From a virus, in the IMG/VR virus record IMGVR_UViG_3300020452_000225, positions 1-43,282 of that record: 43,282 bases of DNA. The stretch is one strand, 5' to 3'. The position numbers were made by a program, and so were the translations under genes. This document shows, piece by piece, positions 16,159-23,889 of this stretch. The notes under the pieces were generated by a model that saw only the letters and a program-made list of their open reading frames with translations, was not told the DNA's origin and did no database searches. Every line of letters starts with the position of its first letter. Within the stretch, counting starts at the first letter, position 1.

Positions 16159-16351
16159 CTTTTAAGGCTCGGTTTAGGTATGCGATGGCTTTGCGAAGGT
16201 CGTCTTCGCGGGATTCTCCGGGCTTGGCACCAGCACGACACACGTACTTGATTACATTTCCAAGTAGATAATCCATGTCTTGGTCAACGATGAAGTCCCA
16301 GACTTCGATCTTGCCAAGTTGATAATGATCAGGGCTGTGCTTTGAGCTCAT
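16052..16351 (-). CDS. DUF3310 protein (T7 gp1.7-related)
   Basis: This 99-residue protein starts MSSKHSPDHYQLGKIEVWDF and continues with LLGNVIKYVCRAGAKPGE and DDLRKAIAYLNRAL. The H-Y-x-x-G-x-x-E-x-W/x-F-I and N-x-x-K-Y-x-x-R-x-x-x-K-x-x-x-x-D-L-x-K-A motifs define DUF3310. The family includes T7 gp1.7, reported to act as a nucleotide kinase. The ATG at 16351 was chosen because the motif begins there. The upstream extension is only the frame shared with the preceding small gene. The last 35 codons overlap mazG. Confidence 0.8.
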   Translation of the reverse strand: MSSKHSPDHYQLGKIEVWDFIVDQDMDYLLGNVIKYVCRAGAKPGESREDDLRKAIAYLNRALKDVRTPKRSDNIQEADGSADWKLQALYLTDAAAFDL

Positions 16352-16487
16352 TGTTGATCTTGGTGAGGGTGGTTTCCATCCAGTCATCCCAAACGCGAGC
16401 ATTTAAAGGAATGTCTGTGTTGCGGTAAGCTCTGCGAGCCAGGAGCGTGTTCTTAAATAACAGCAACTCCCTTTCTGTAAATCTCAT
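16329..16487 (-). CDS. Small hypothetical protein
   Basis: This 52-residue protein (MRFTERELLLFKNTLLARRA at the start, WDDWMETTLTKINNELKAQP at the end) is linked to both neighbours: its ATG overlaps the end of the exonuclease gene by 4 bp (ATGA), and its last 23 bp overlap the DUF3310 start. It looks like two amphipathic helices. No family is recognised. The coupling favours a real gene with a role in nucleotide or DNA metabolism. Confidence 0.65.
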   Translation of the reverse strand: MRFTERELLLFKNTLLARRAYRNTDIPLNARVWDDWMETTLTKINNELKAQP

Positions 16488-17209
16488 GGTGTAATGAGTA
16501 TTGGCGTTTGCTTTTCAATATCCCAATCTTCCGTCTGGAGGATTCGGGCTAGGCGAAGATTGCGGAGTGCATCGTCATAGGTTTGACCCGCACCTTCAAA
16601 AGCTTTAACTACTGCGGGCCAGTAATTACCCTTTGCTTTATCAAGGATGACCCCTGCACGTTTTGGGCCTACTGTTTTACAACCAGCAAAGCCATCTGTG
16701 GAGTCTCCGGTCAAAGCCTGTTCATAAAGTTTTCGTTCTGCATCTTCCGGTGTCTGCGTCCACTCCTCTTTTAGGTTGTAAAGACGGCAAGGAATTTGCT
16801 GTAAGTCCTTATCAGGAGATATCAGAACAAAGTTGGTGAAATCACCAGATGTGGCAGCAATACCCAAAGCATCGTCAGCCTCAAGCGTTGGCATGATGAG
16901 AGATGGATATGTTTCCATGCCCCAGTTCTTAAGCTTGAGATAACCACAGGGTTTTCTTTTTACCCGATTTCCTTTGTAGTTCGGGTCTATGTCCTTCCTG
17001 AAATTTTTAGTATCAGTGAAATAAAGGATGAGATCATCGGAGTCGAAGCGACTGCGGAGCTTTGTTAGTTCCTGTTCAACAATCTGCTTACCTCTGCGAA
17101 AGTCTCCAACGATCACCGTTAGTTCTGGGCTGTACTCCTGCTCTTGTTCCGAAGCCGAAGCGGCTCGGTAGAAAAAGAAGTCAGCATCAATTAATAGCTT
17201 AGTCTTCAT
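16484..17209 (-). CDS. 5'-3' exonuclease (gp6-like, FEN family)
   Basis: This 241-residue nuclease shows the flap-endonuclease acidic cluster: KLLIDADFFFYRAA (first Asp pair), DLILYFTD, MPTLEADDALGIAA (E-x-D-D) and FVLISPDKDLQQIP (D-x-D). The helix-turn region DSTDGFAGCKTVGPKRAGVIL is the G-x-x-x-x-G-P-K/x-x-A helix-hairpin-helix. T7 gp6 removes RNA primers and degrades host DNA. The start ATG lies just after the leader TCCACTCAACCAACCT, with no Shine-Dalgarno site, and overlaps the endonuclease VII gene by 11 bp. Confidence 0.92.
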   Translation of the reverse strand: MKTKLLIDADFFFYRAASASEQEQEYSPELTVIVGDFRRGKQIVEQELTKLRSRFDSDDLILYFTDTKNFRKDIDPNYKGNRVKRKPCGYLKLKNWGMETYPSLIMPTLEADDALGIAATSGDFTNFVLISPDKDLQQIPCRLYNLKEEWTQTPEDAERKLYEQALTGDSTDGFAGCKTVGPKRAGVILDKAKGNYWPAVVKAFEGAGQTYDDALRNLRLARILQTEDWDIEKQTPILITP

Positions 17210-17621
17210 AGGTTGGTTGAGTGGAATTGAGAAGGTACGAGAGGGCGTAAGCCATCATGTCTGGGTCATCGTTGAACTTCCCGAACCCAAGGTTGCAGGA
17301 GTCGCAGATGTAGCCTCTGAACTGGTCAGTGTGATGGCAGTGATCTAATACCCATTTATCTGCCCATCGCCTACAGGCCGGACAATGTCCTGCGGGAGGT
17401 GGTGGGTTTGCTAAGCGCAACCGAGTTCTTACGGTTGATAGTTCCTTGCTGCATTGTTTACAGGTGTTCTTCCGACCTGCTGTAGAGGTGGAAAAAAACG
17501 GGAAGCTATCGAGTGGTTTATCGGTGCGACACTTGCGGCATGGTTTAGTGGCAGTCGGCCCAGCTAGTTCCGATCTGGAACTCAGAGTCGAGAGCACATC
17601 TAAATTTAACTGCTGATTCAA
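17199..17621 (-). CDS. Recombination endonuclease VII-like protein
   Basis: This 140-residue protein has zinc-binding C-x-x-C pairs (CRKC, CKQC, CPAC, CDSC) and the core WVLDHCHHTDQFRGYICDSC-N-x-G-x-G, the DHCH..GYIC..CN motif of phage T4 endonuclease VII and its His-Me finger relatives. The first two Cys pairs form an extra N-terminal zinc knuckle. It would cut branched DNA alongside endonuclease I. The start overlaps the last 77 bp of the DNA polymerase gene in another frame. No ATG exists downstream of that overlap, so the long overlap seems real, though GTG at residue 9 is possible. Confidence 0.85.
   Translation of the reverse strand: MNQQLNLDVLSTLSSRSELAGPTATKPCRKCRTDKPLDSFPFFSTSTAGRKNTCKQCSKELSTVRTRLRLANPPPPAGHCPACRRWADKWVLDHCHHTDQFRGYICDSCNLGFGKFNDDPDMMAYALSYLLNSTQPTYED
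17211..17228 (-). repeat. Leader repeat ahead of the exonuclease gene
   Basis: AATTCCACTCAACCAACC on the minus strand, ending one base before the ATG of the exonuclease gene and lying inside the end of the endonuclease VII gene. It belongs to the CCCAC-n3-CCAAC family. Confidence 0.55.
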
Positions 17622-19296
17622 CGTCTTTCATCGCGTAAGTGGTTATCTCCCCCGCTTGCTTCGCTTGGTCAGGTGCAACTGAAAGCTGAACCTCATCATG
17701 CACAAAAGCTAGTGGTGTGTAATCAATGCCCGCTTCCTGGAGCATCTCGTTAACTCGGATTAGCCAAAGCTTGCAGATCACCGCTCCAGCGCTCTGGAGC
17801 AGGTAGTTGGTGCAAACGTGTTTTTTCCCTTGAAGACGGATGGGTCTGCCATCCAAGCCTTTAAGTACGTCGCTCTCAGCTCTACTTTGGATTGCCTTAG
17901 ACAGCTCTGCAAAGCCATCCAAGCCCTCCATTATGCGAGCCCGGATCTCTTTACCCTTGGCACTTGCGTGACGCTTAGAAGCCCCTGCAGTGGCCCCTAA
18001 CTTGTTATCGCCTCCTCCATATATCAGGCAATATGTGACCGACTTCGAGTCCTTTCGAGATGTTTTGTAGATCTCAGCTAGTACGGTGTGGATATCACCT
18101 TCGACTACTTCTTTAGCGAACTTGGATCCATCATACGGTGCTAGGTAGTGCCCAAGACAGCGAAGCTCGAGGCCTGAAGCGTCAGCACCAACCTGTACTC
18201 GATCTTTGCCTGGATAAAATAGTTTTCGATACTCACTAGCGGATGGAACTTGCGAAATGTTGGGAGATGAATGACACTGACGGCCCGTATTTGTGTTAAG
18301 AAAACAGGAGTGATGAATCTTGCCGTTGATCTCTTTCTTCAGCCAGGCATTCTTGCCGTCAGACAATTGTCCTAGGTGCTTCTGTAGTTCAAGGATGCGG
18401 GCAAACTTAAGAGCCTCGGGTGTGCCGATTTCTTTCAGAACCGTGTCATCAATCTTTGCTCTGCCTGATGCTGTCCTCTCCTTAGCTTCCCAGCCTCTAA
18501 AGGTTTCGAAAGCCCAGGCAATGTGATCTCTACTGGTAGGACTAAACTCTTTGAGTTTGCACATCGCGCAACCCTCGTGGTAACCCTGTGTCGAGTTATT
18601 CCTCTTGGGTGTAAACAGCCCCCCGTTAACAAACAGGAAGGTGTTACGCATCTCTTCGGAGATTGCGTCGAGTTCAATCCTTAGCTTTGATTCAAGTTGT
18701 TGGGCAGCCTTTACGTCGAACGGAAATCCTTCACGTTCTTGCCAGGCCATGAGCGCAGCAACCTTATGCTCAGTCTCAATGCAACCTTTGTAAGTTTCCA
18801 GCTTAGGCTCGAACATTTTGGCAACAGCGCAAGAGACAACAACGTCTTGAGCGCAATACTCCAGCATCTCTGGCGTATATGTTGACCAATCTCCTGCAAG
18901 AGACTTACCGAACTCAGACTTATGTTGTCCGAGCCGGTGACCCCAGGCTTCGAGACTGTGACGTCCATAAAGGTTGGCGGGCATGTTGGCTGGTCTTGAC
19001 CGGAAATCTCTGTCAAGGATGTCTGTAAAGAACAGACGGGAGAGGATCAAGGTGTCGTAGGTCTTACCCTTGAAGTCCCACTTAGGGTGTAACTCCTTGA
19101 TAGCTTCGTAGTCATAGAGAGCGATATTGTGACCCCATAATTCGTCTGCAGTTAGCAGGAATTGGAGACCGTCTTTGATAGTGCCATTGTCCCAGCGATA
19201 CTCTTCATTGGTGTCGAGGTCGCGGGCAACGATGCAGTGGATTGTCGAAATAGTACGGAGTAGCCCGTCAGTCTCGATGTCGAATGCAAGTCTCAT
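17545..19296 (-). CDS. DNA polymerase, family A (gp5-like)
   Basis: This 583-residue polymerase has a 3'-5' exonuclease domain (DIETDGLLRTISTIHC with the D-x-E pair at about residue 6) and all palm/finger motifs: DASGLELRCLGHYL (motif A), SKSVTYCLIYGGGDNKLGA (motif B) and FVHDEVQLSV (motif C). At 583 residues it is shorter than T7 gp5 (704). The thumb insertion that binds thioredoxin in T7 is not obvious. It is ATGA-coupled to the preceding 83-residue gene, and the thioredoxin-like gene lies just upstream of that. Confidence 0.95.
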   Translation of the reverse strand: MRLAFDIETDGLLRTISTIHCIVARDLDTNEEYRWDNGTIKDGLQFLLTADELWGHNIALYDYEAIKELHPKWDFKGKTYDTLILSRLFFTDILDRDFRSRPANMPANLYGRHSLEAWGHRLGQHKSEFGKSLAGDWSTYTPEMLEYCAQDVVVSCAVAKMFEPKLETYKGCIETEHKVAALMAWQEREGFPFDVKAAQQLESKLRIELDAISEEMRNTFLFVNGGLFTPKRNNSTQGYHEGCAMCKLKEFSPTSRDHIAWAFETFRGWEAKERTASGRAKIDDTVLKEIGTPEALKFARILELQKHLGQLSDGKNAWLKKEINGKIHHSCFLNTNTGRQCHSSPNISQVPSASEYRKLFYPGKDRVQVGADASGLELRCLGHYLAPYDGSKFAKEVVEGDIHTVLAEIYKTSRKDSKSVTYCLIYGGGDNKLGATAGASKRHASAKGKEIRARIMEGLDGFAELSKAIQSRAESDVLKGLDGRPIRLQGKKHVCTNYLLQSAGAVICKLWLIRVNEMLQEAGIDYTPLAFVHDEVQLSVAPDQAKQAGEITTYAMKDVESAVKFRCALDSEFQIGTSWADCH

Positions 19297-19544
19297 TTAG
19301 TGAAGCAGTTGGGGCGGATACGTCCGAAGCCAGAAACAATCTCAAGCACAGCAAACCCGCGCTCATGGAGATGGTCGAAGATGTCAACCTTCCGCTGAGC
19401 GCGAATAGCTGAGATCTTTTCTTTCTTCTTCCAGGAGGGCTTCTTGTATCGGACTAGGTGGATATCGGATGGAAGCTCTGCGTCGATCTTGCGGAGCTTG
19501 TCTTCAGTGGTTGACTCGATGTGAATCACTACTGGTTCTTTCAT
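19293..19544 (-). CDS. Small hypothetical protein between thioredoxin and DNA polymerase genes
   Basis: This 83-residue basic protein (RYKKPSWKKKEKISAIRAQR in the middle) ends RGFAVLEIVSGFGRIRPNCF. It is ATGA-coupled at both ends, to the thioredoxin-like gene before it and to the polymerase after it. The basic central helix suggests nucleic acid contact, perhaps as a polymerase accessory. No family is recognised. Confidence 0.7.
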   Translation of the reverse strand: MKEPVVIHIESTTEDKLRKIDAELPSDIHLVRYKKPSWKKKEKISAIRAQRKVDIFDHLHERGFAVLEIVSGFGRIRPNCFTK

Positions 19545-19840
19545 GCGTTGTTGTCGCGGTAAATTTCAATGAGCTTGTCTTCGAGAACCTCACGGACGGC
19601 CTTGCCTCCGACAATCCTTTCGATCTCCAGTCCGTTAGGACCAACGATCAGCAGGGTGGGGTAGAGGTTCAGTTGATAAGACTCAACTAAGGCGCTGTGG
19701 TTCTCTTTCTTTAAGAAGGAGACCGTCTCACCTAGGTGGAGGTTTCTCTCGAGAATGTCGTAAGCAAACTCTTTGGTCTTGGCACAGGGAGGACAAGCCT
19801 CCTTTGTGAACAGGCAGGCGTGAAGCCTAGAAATCTGCAT
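19541..19840 (-). CDS. Thioredoxin-like protein
   Basis: This 99-residue protein starts MQISRLHACLFTKEACPPCA. It has the C-P-P-C redox motif, a central helix, LYPTLLIVGPNGLEIERIVG (the cis-proline loop and following hairpin) and a final helix, the full thioredoxin fold. T7 borrows host thioredoxin as the processivity factor of its DNA polymerase. Here a phage copy is encoded two genes before the polymerase, and could serve the polymerase, the ribonucleotide reductase, or both. The ATG at 19840 follows the leader TTCCACCTCACCAACC. An upstream frame extension is the primase-helicase read in another frame. Confidence 0.85.
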   Translation of the reverse strand: MQISRLHACLFTKEACPPCAKTKEFAYDILERNLHLGETVSFLKKENHSALVESYQLNLYPTLLIVGPNGLEIERIVGGKAVREVLEDKLIEIYRDNNA

Positions 19841-21431
19841 AGTCGGTTGGTGAGGTGGAATCGGTTGCGAAATCAAGAGCGGTTTGCAGTCGTCCGGTCT
19901 CTTGGTGGTAGGCGAGCTGACCCGCAGGTCCTGTCTGTCCATTGAATCTGTTCTTAAGCACTACTAACTCAGCTCGGTTGTCACCCGCAGCGATGTTTCT
20001 AATCAAGGCGCAAACGACATCGGAGAGCTGCACAATCGAGTGTGAGCCCCTGAGTTGTCCGAGGCTTACCTTCGCCCCATCCTCATGTCCTTGGTCGCCT
20101 TGGTTGCGTCGTAGATGAGAGATAAGTAGTAGGCCGATGCCTGTCTCCTCTACAAAGCTCCGAAGCTTGGTCATCACGATGTCGATTGTCTTGCGCTCGT
20201 CTGCGTTCTCATTACCTGAGATCAGGATTGAGAGGTGATCGAGCACAATCCAATTAACCTCGTTTGTTTTTACCAAATACCGGATGTCATTGAGTAGAGA
20301 ATCGGGATCAACACTCCCAAACCCATCCCGCAGATAACACTTACCACTTCCGAGGGTATCTTTAAAAGCGGCTTTGAGCGCTTGATCTCCAATTTCATTG
20401 TTTAGATGCAAGGGTTTGTTTGCAGCTACAGTCATGAGACGGAGGCCAGTCCGCTTAACTGATTCTTCGAGGGCGATGTAGCCAACCTTCTGGCCTTGGT
20501 TAATTAGATGGACAGCTATTTCACCGCAGATGGTGGACTTCCCCGTTCCAGAGCCTGCCGTAAGACAAACCAATTCACCCCGCCGGAGTCCTCCTGTGAC
20601 TTTGTTGAGTTTTTCGTATGGATAGTCTGCGTCCTTTCCGTGGAGAGGAGAAGAGACCAAGCTAAAGAGATCACGGCCATCAAGTATTGATTGGGGGACA
20701 TAGCTGCGTTTGTTCCAGACTGCTTGTCTGATTGCATCCCCATCACCAGCCTGAAGGGCTTCTGAAGCATCCTTGTAAGAGCTTAGAGTGGCGATGAAAA
20801 CTTGATCAGAAGGAAACAGACTCACGCATTCTTCAGCGGCTGCCTGGCCTGCATCATCGTTGTCCATCATCAACACAATCTCAGAAAACCCGAGAAGATA
20901 TTGAAGCTGATACTGCAGAGCCTTTTTTGCCGCTTTTGCACCATTAGGTATAGAAACAACAGGCCAATTCGGTCGAGCTTGCCAGACAGACAAAGCGTCT
21001 ATCTCGCCTTCTACGCAAACGATAGTCTTACCGCTACCGAAAAGTTGTTGCCCGAAGAGTTGGTTCTCTTCGTTCTTACCTGACCAGGTGAAGTTCTTGT
21101 CTTTGTCGCGCTCTTTGTATGCGACGACTCGTCCACCAGCGTAGTAAGGGAACCGGATAACCGGCCCCTGATCTACCCTGACGTTGAACTTCTTGCAGGT
21201 TTCTTCTGTGATCTTGCGGGATCTTATTCCCGAGAAGTCTCCTGTGTAGTTCACCATCCGCCGCACTCGATTGGGCTGCAGATTGGTGTCACCATTGCCC
21301 TTCGTGTGATGGCCGCAACTGAAACAGAAGCCACCACCATCGCTATACACAGCAAAGGCATCACTAGAGCCACACTCTTCACACGGTTCATGCCGTACAA
21401 ACTGATTCTCATCGGAGGGCGTCGAATTCAT
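19827..21431 (-). CDS. DNA primase-helicase (gp4-like)
   Basis: This 534-residue protein combines a zinc-binding domain (CEECGSS and FCFSCGHH), a Toprim primase domain (IVCVEGEIDALSVW; LMMDNDDAGQAA) and a DnaB-type ring helicase: LTAGSGTGKSTICGEIA (Walker A), NWIVLDHLSIL (Walker B) and LLLISHLRRNQGDQGHEDG (motif H4). It unwinds DNA and primes the lagging strand at the fork. The last 14 bp overlap the thioredoxin-like gene and the first 23 bp overlap a small upstream gene. Confidence 0.95.
   Translation of the reverse strand: MNSTPSDENQFVRHEPCEECGSSDAFAVYSDGGGFCFSCGHHTKGNGDTNLQPNRVRRMVNYTGDFSGIRSRKITEETCKKFNVRVDQGPVIRFPYYAGGRVVAYKERDKDKNFTWSGKNEENQLFGQQLFGSGKTIVCVEGEIDALSVWQARPNWPVVSIPNGAKAAKKALQYQLQYLLGFSEIVLMMDNDDAGQAAAEECVSLFPSDQVFIATLSSYKDASEALQAGDGDAIRQAVWNKRSYVPQSILDGRDLFSLVSSPLHGKDADYPYEKLNKVTGGLRRGELVCLTAGSGTGKSTICGEIAVHLINQGQKVGYIALEESVKRTGLRLMTVAANKPLHLNNEIGDQALKAAFKDTLGSGKCYLRDGFGSVDPDSLLNDIRYLVKTNEVNWIVLDHLSILISGNENADERKTIDIVMTKLRSFVEETGIGLLLISHLRRNQGDQGHEDGAKVSLGQLRGSHSIVQLSDVVCALIRNIAAGDNRAELVVLKNRFNGQTGPAGQLAYHQETGRLQTALDFATDSTSPTDYADF
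19845..19861 (-). repeat. Leader repeat ahead of the thioredoxin-like gene
   Basis: ATTCCACCTCACCAACC on the minus strand, four bases before the ATG of the thioredoxin-like gene and inside the end of the primase-helicase gene. It belongs to the same family. Confidence 0.55.
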
Positions 21432-21546
21432 CGGATAGTGCTAGGTATTCCTCGAGAGCATCAAAGATGTCGTTAGGTGGATACTCGAGCTCCAGTCGAG
21501 CAACCAGTTGGTCAATCTCAACTAAGAGCCTTGTTTCTGTGTTCAT
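21409..21546 (-). CDS. Small acidic hypothetical protein
   Basis: This 45-residue acidic protein (MNTETRLLVEIDQLVARLEL, then DIFDALEEYLALSDEFDALR) is predicted to be two helices. Its ATG overlaps the endonuclease I stop (ATGA) and its end overlaps the primase-helicase start by 23 bp. This coupling and an ordinary composition support it. The strongly acidic face could bind a basic replication protein or mimic DNA. The function is unknown. Confidence 0.65.
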   Translation of the reverse strand: MNTETRLLVEIDQLVARLELEYPPNDIFDALEEYLALSDEFDALR

Positions 21547-21893
21547 TTGAACCAATCGGTGGGGATGTTTGGGAAGATGCACCACTTGAACCCATGCTTG
21601 TCGCACCAGTCGCCGTAGTTGGTCTTTGATTTACTGCTAAGGGTGTTATTTCTTTGGAATACAAATCGGATATCAAGCTCAGGATGTGCAGCCTTAACAG
21701 CTAAATGCTTGCTGCGATCCCTTGGCTTAAAGAATCCTTTGGCTTCGATGATGACGCCATTAGGTATAAAGAAGTCTGGGGTGTATTTGCTCTTTGTGAC
21801 GTAGTCAAATTTTTCTATTTCGTATAGGTAAGGGACTGCGTGTTTATCGAGAAACTTCCCCAGCCTTTCTTCGAGGCCGGAGCGGTAATTCAT
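21543..21893 (-). CDS. Endonuclease I, Holliday junction resolvase (gp3-like)
   Basis: This 116-residue protein carries the T7 endonuclease I signature: NYRSGLEERLGKFLDKHAVP with the catalytic Glu, KYTPDFFIPNGVIIEAKGFF with the P-D-(x)-E-x-K catalytic set, and KSKTNYGDWCDKHGFKW near the end. It is shorter than T7 gp3 (149) because the flanks are trimmed. It resolves branched DNA and degrades host DNA. It lies 2 bp after the SSB gene. Confidence 0.93.
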   Translation of the reverse strand: MNYRSGLEERLGKFLDKHAVPYLYEIEKFDYVTKSKYTPDFFIPNGVIIEAKGFFKPRDRSKHLAVKAAHPELDIRFVFQRNNTLSSKSKTNYGDWCDKHGFKWCIFPNIPTDWFK

Positions 21894-21895
21894 AT

Positions 21896-22468
21896 TTAGA
21901 AGTCGTAGCTGTCCTCAGTGGCAACAGCAGCAGGACGGACAGCAGGGCTGTCGGCCTTAAAGCCTTCAACGCTTCCAAACATCGCTGCCACATCGGCAAC
22001 CGACATGTCACCAGAATCAACTGCTCCGTTACCGGAGACCAGCTCGACAATTTGTACGCCAATCACCCGCATGGAGGTTCCGACATTCGGACCCATGCAG
22101 TAAGGCTTTTGGTCGACAATGATATTGACCTTGGTTCCCTTGCGGACACCCATAAGGACGGCCTTTTCGATTGGGTCGCCTGAGGTGTCAACAAAGACGG
22201 GTTCGGGCTTGGCCTTGCGGCTGCCATCCCCTTCGCCATAGGTGTATTTGCAGGTTCCAGCGTCATCCCAAGGGGTCATAGCCACTTGAACTCGGCCAGT
22301 TGCTTTGCTCTTGGCCCAGGTAAGCAGCTCTTCCCGATCTGTTTCGATCTGGTTGAGTGTGTCAGGTGGAACCGTATAAGCAAAGGTTCGGTTATTGAAT
22401 TTGCCACTGTCTTCTCCGACAGAAATAAAGCCGGTCAGTTCGGTGGCGAATTTGTAGCGGTTAGCCAT
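21896..22468 (-). CDS. Single-stranded DNA-binding protein (gp2.5-like)
   Basis: This 190-residue protein sits where T7 gp2.5 does, before endonuclease I and primase-helicase. It ends in an acidic tail with a final aromatic residue (EDSYDF), the element that binds polymerase and helicase in the T7 family. The body has OB-fold-like strands such as KGTKVNIIVDQKPYCMG and SMRVIGVQIVELVSG. The start is ATG, 6 bp after the one-strand motif ATCTCTCATC (22475-22484), without a Shine-Dalgarno site. Confidence 0.85.
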   Translation of the reverse strand: MANRYKFATELTGFISVGEDSGKFNNRTFAYTVPPDTLNQIETDREELLTWAKSKATGRVQVAMTPWDDAGTCKYTYGEGDGSRKAKPEPVFVDTSGDPIEKAVLMGVRKGTKVNIIVDQKPYCMGPNVGTSMRVIGVQIVELVSGNGAVDSGDMSVADVAAMFGSVEGFKADSPAVRPAAVATEDSYDF

Positions 22469-22474
22469 TGGTGT

Positions 22475-22484
22475 GATGAGAGAT
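22475..22484 (-). repeat. One-strand 10-mer ATCTCTCATC ahead of SSB
   Basis: An exact copy in the 23-bp leader between the basic mini-gene and SSB, six bases from the ATG and preceded by TCCACCT, a partial leader repeat. Confidence 0.6.
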
Positions 22485-22491
22485 AGGTGGA

Positions 22492-22617
22492 TTACTTGCC
22501 TTGGCCACGCGATTTCTTTCGTGTGCCTTTGGGCTTCGAATGGACGCCTTGTCCTTGTCTTGTTTTCTTTGGCTTCGGTACGACGTATGAGCCGCCTGCG
22601 AGTGACTTACTCCTCAC
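22492..22617 (-). CDS. Small Lys/Arg-rich protein
   Basis: This 41-residue basic protein (GTG start at 22617) contains SYVVPKPKKTRQGQGVHSKP and ends RKKSRGQGK. The K-K-T-R-Q-G-x-G-x-H-S-K pattern recurs in small basic proteins of marine cyanophages. The GTG overlaps the upstream stop (GTGA), showing translational coupling. It might coat DNA or bind RNA and resembles a ribosomal-protein tail. The function is unknown. Confidence 0.65.
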   Translation of the reverse strand: MRSKSLAGGSYVVPKPKKTRQGQGVHSKPKGTRKKSRGQGK

Positions 22618-22787
22618 AGGTCAAATTCCAAAGAACCCGCCAAAAAGCGGGCATAAATATCTGGATCCATCTCGTCGAACTCCTTGCGGGTCATCCCGTA
22701 AAGAGCGATCTCAGCGTTTTCAATTAGCCACTTTTCTTGCTGTGTGGCCATCGGGGAAGAGTCGAGTTCGTAGTAGTCGAGGAGCAT
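22614..22787 (-). CDS. Small acidic hypothetical protein
   Basis: This 57-residue acidic protein starts MLLDYYELDSSPMATQQEKW and ends ARFLAGSLEFDL. It is the first gene after the attP/terminator region, and its stop overlaps the GTG start of the basic protein. The acidic-basic pair may work together. No family is recognised. Confidence 0.6.
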   Translation of the reverse strand: MLLDYYELDSSPMATQQEKWLIENAEIALYGMTRKEFDEMDPDIYARFLAGSLEFDL

Positions 22788-22845
22788 TAGATGCTAGGGA
22801 TAGAAGGTTCGCCAAGTGGGATCGTTCGAAAAGCCAGTGAGGCAC

Positions 22846-22872
22846 AAAAAAAGAGACCCCCTGAGGAGTCTC
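22846..22872 (-). terminator. Rho-independent terminator after the integrase/attP region
   Basis: On the minus strand GAGACTCC-TCAG-GGGGTCTC is followed by TTTTTTT. The 8-bp stem is complete in minus-strand RNA through a U-G pair, whereas in plus-strand RNA the same position is an A-C mismatch. The signal therefore belongs to minus-strand transcripts. It would stop transcripts from the regulator/integrase unit before the SSB block. Confidence 0.85.
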
Positions 22873-22903
22873 AATCCCACATGCGATCAAATCATGCGGT
22901 GCC

Positions 22904-22942
22904 TTTTAAGTCTGGTGCGTCTACCGATTCCGCCATGCCCCC
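22904..22942 (-). other. attP: attP-like site: 5' half of a tRNA-Leu(UAA) gene
   Basis: On the minus strand this reads as the first 39 bases of a tRNA-Leu: acceptor strand GGGGGCA, TG, D-arm GCGGAATCGGTAGACGC, A, anticodon arm CCAGA and loop CTTAAAA (anticodon TAA). The 3' side of the anticodon stem, variable arm, T-arm and 3' acceptor are absent, so it is not a working tRNA. It lies about 85 bp downstream of the integrase gene. P-SSP7 is described as having a 42-bp match to a host tRNA-Leu next to its integrase, and this is the same arrangement. Crossover would rebuild the host tRNA. Confidence 0.8.
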
Positions 22943-23025
22943 CAAGGGATCTCAGCGATCCAAAACCACAGAAATTGTGGCTACTAAGGGATTTTAGGGC
23001 GGTTTTCGGACAACGCTAGACACCG

Positions 23026-23889
23026 TTAGAGAGCCAATACAGCAGATCTAGCGGCTTGGTCTGTCGCTTTGCAGTACTTGAGTGACATGTCGATGGTCTG
23101 GTGTCCCAGAAGTTCCATCAACGTGCGGGGGTGAGTTACTTCACCCATCCAAGTACCGAAACTGTGGCGGAGGCAATGCCAGACGTAATCATCTGAGAAG
23201 CCAGCAATCTTGCGAACCTTTACGAATGCAGCATAAAGCTGATCTTTGTTGTTCCAGTCATCGCCAAATAAGCGATCACGGTCCAAACGGTTCAAAACAA
23301 TTTGCTCAATCTTGGGGTGCAATGTGATGTTACGAACCCCTTTCTTAAACTTCGTCAGACGCCCGGGCTTACCGCCTACCCACAATTGGGAGTGTGCCGA
23401 GTCGTAATCCGATGGGCGAAGTTTTAAAAGCTCCCCCTGCCGGAATCCGGTGTAAGCGGACACAAGCAGTGCATCGGCCAGGTTGTCTCCCCAGCGATCC
23501 CCGAAGAGATCTCGTGAGAGATGAGCTAAGCGATCAACGTCCTCTTTGGTGAACCACTCAATACGAGAGGCCCCTTCCTCAGCTCGTGGGAACTTTGGGA
23601 GGTCGAGCTTGTGTAAGCCCGCCAGCTTGGTGAAATTAAACACCGTGCTGCCTGAGCTCAAGATGCGGTTGATGGTGGAACCACTCCGCTTTTGCTCTTC
23701 CATGTCGGACTTGAACTCAAGCCACCAACCCGCGACAGTCAGTCTCTTAAGTGGAAGTGATCGACCAGCGTAGTTCGTGATGTGGTTGGCATTGATCGCG
23801 CTGGTTTTAGCGCTTGTCTGCCTCTTCCACTTCACTCTCCAGGTGTAATCCAGGGCTTCGCCCCAGGTTTTTACTGTCGATGTTGTCAA
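23026..23889 (-). CDS. int: Tyrosine recombinase/integrase
   Basis: This 287-residue enzyme has the full catalytic set: R150 in AYTGFRQGELLKLRP, H238 and R241 in WHCLRHSFG, H263 in LLGHQT and Y272 in SLKYCKA. The N-terminal half is a SAM-like core-binding domain. It should recombine the adjacent tRNA-Leu attP with the host chromosome. The start is TTG at 23889, since no ATG gives a complete N-terminal domain. The first 83 bp overlap the winged-helix regulator gene, so regulator and integrase are translated from one message. No excisionase was recognised. Confidence 0.93.
   Translation of the reverse strand: MTTSTVKTWGEALDYTWRVKWKRQTSAKTSAINANHITNYAGRSLPLKRLTVAGWWLEFKSDMEEQKRSGSTINRILSSGSTVFNFTKLAGLHKLDLPKFPRAEEGASRIEWFTKEDVDRLAHLSRDLFGDRWGDNLADALLVSAYTGFRQGELLKLRPSDYDSAHSQLWVGGKPGRLTKFKKGVRNITLHPKIEQIVLNRLDRDRLFGDDWNNKDQLYAAFVKVRKIAGFSDDYVWHCLRHSFGTWMGEVTHPRTLMELLGHQTIDMSLKYCKATDQAARSAVLAL

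Noticed and set aside
22487-22840. 117-residue frame on the plus strand
   Set aside because: It lies opposite two coupled minus-strand genes (basic and acidic small proteins), has odd composition and crosses the terminator.
22857-22942. A complete tRNA-Leu gene on the minus strand
   Set aside because: Only the acceptor 5' strand, D-arm and the 5' side of the anticodon arm fit. The sequence after the loop does not pair with CCAGA, and no T-arm or 3' acceptor strand is present. It is better explained as attP.
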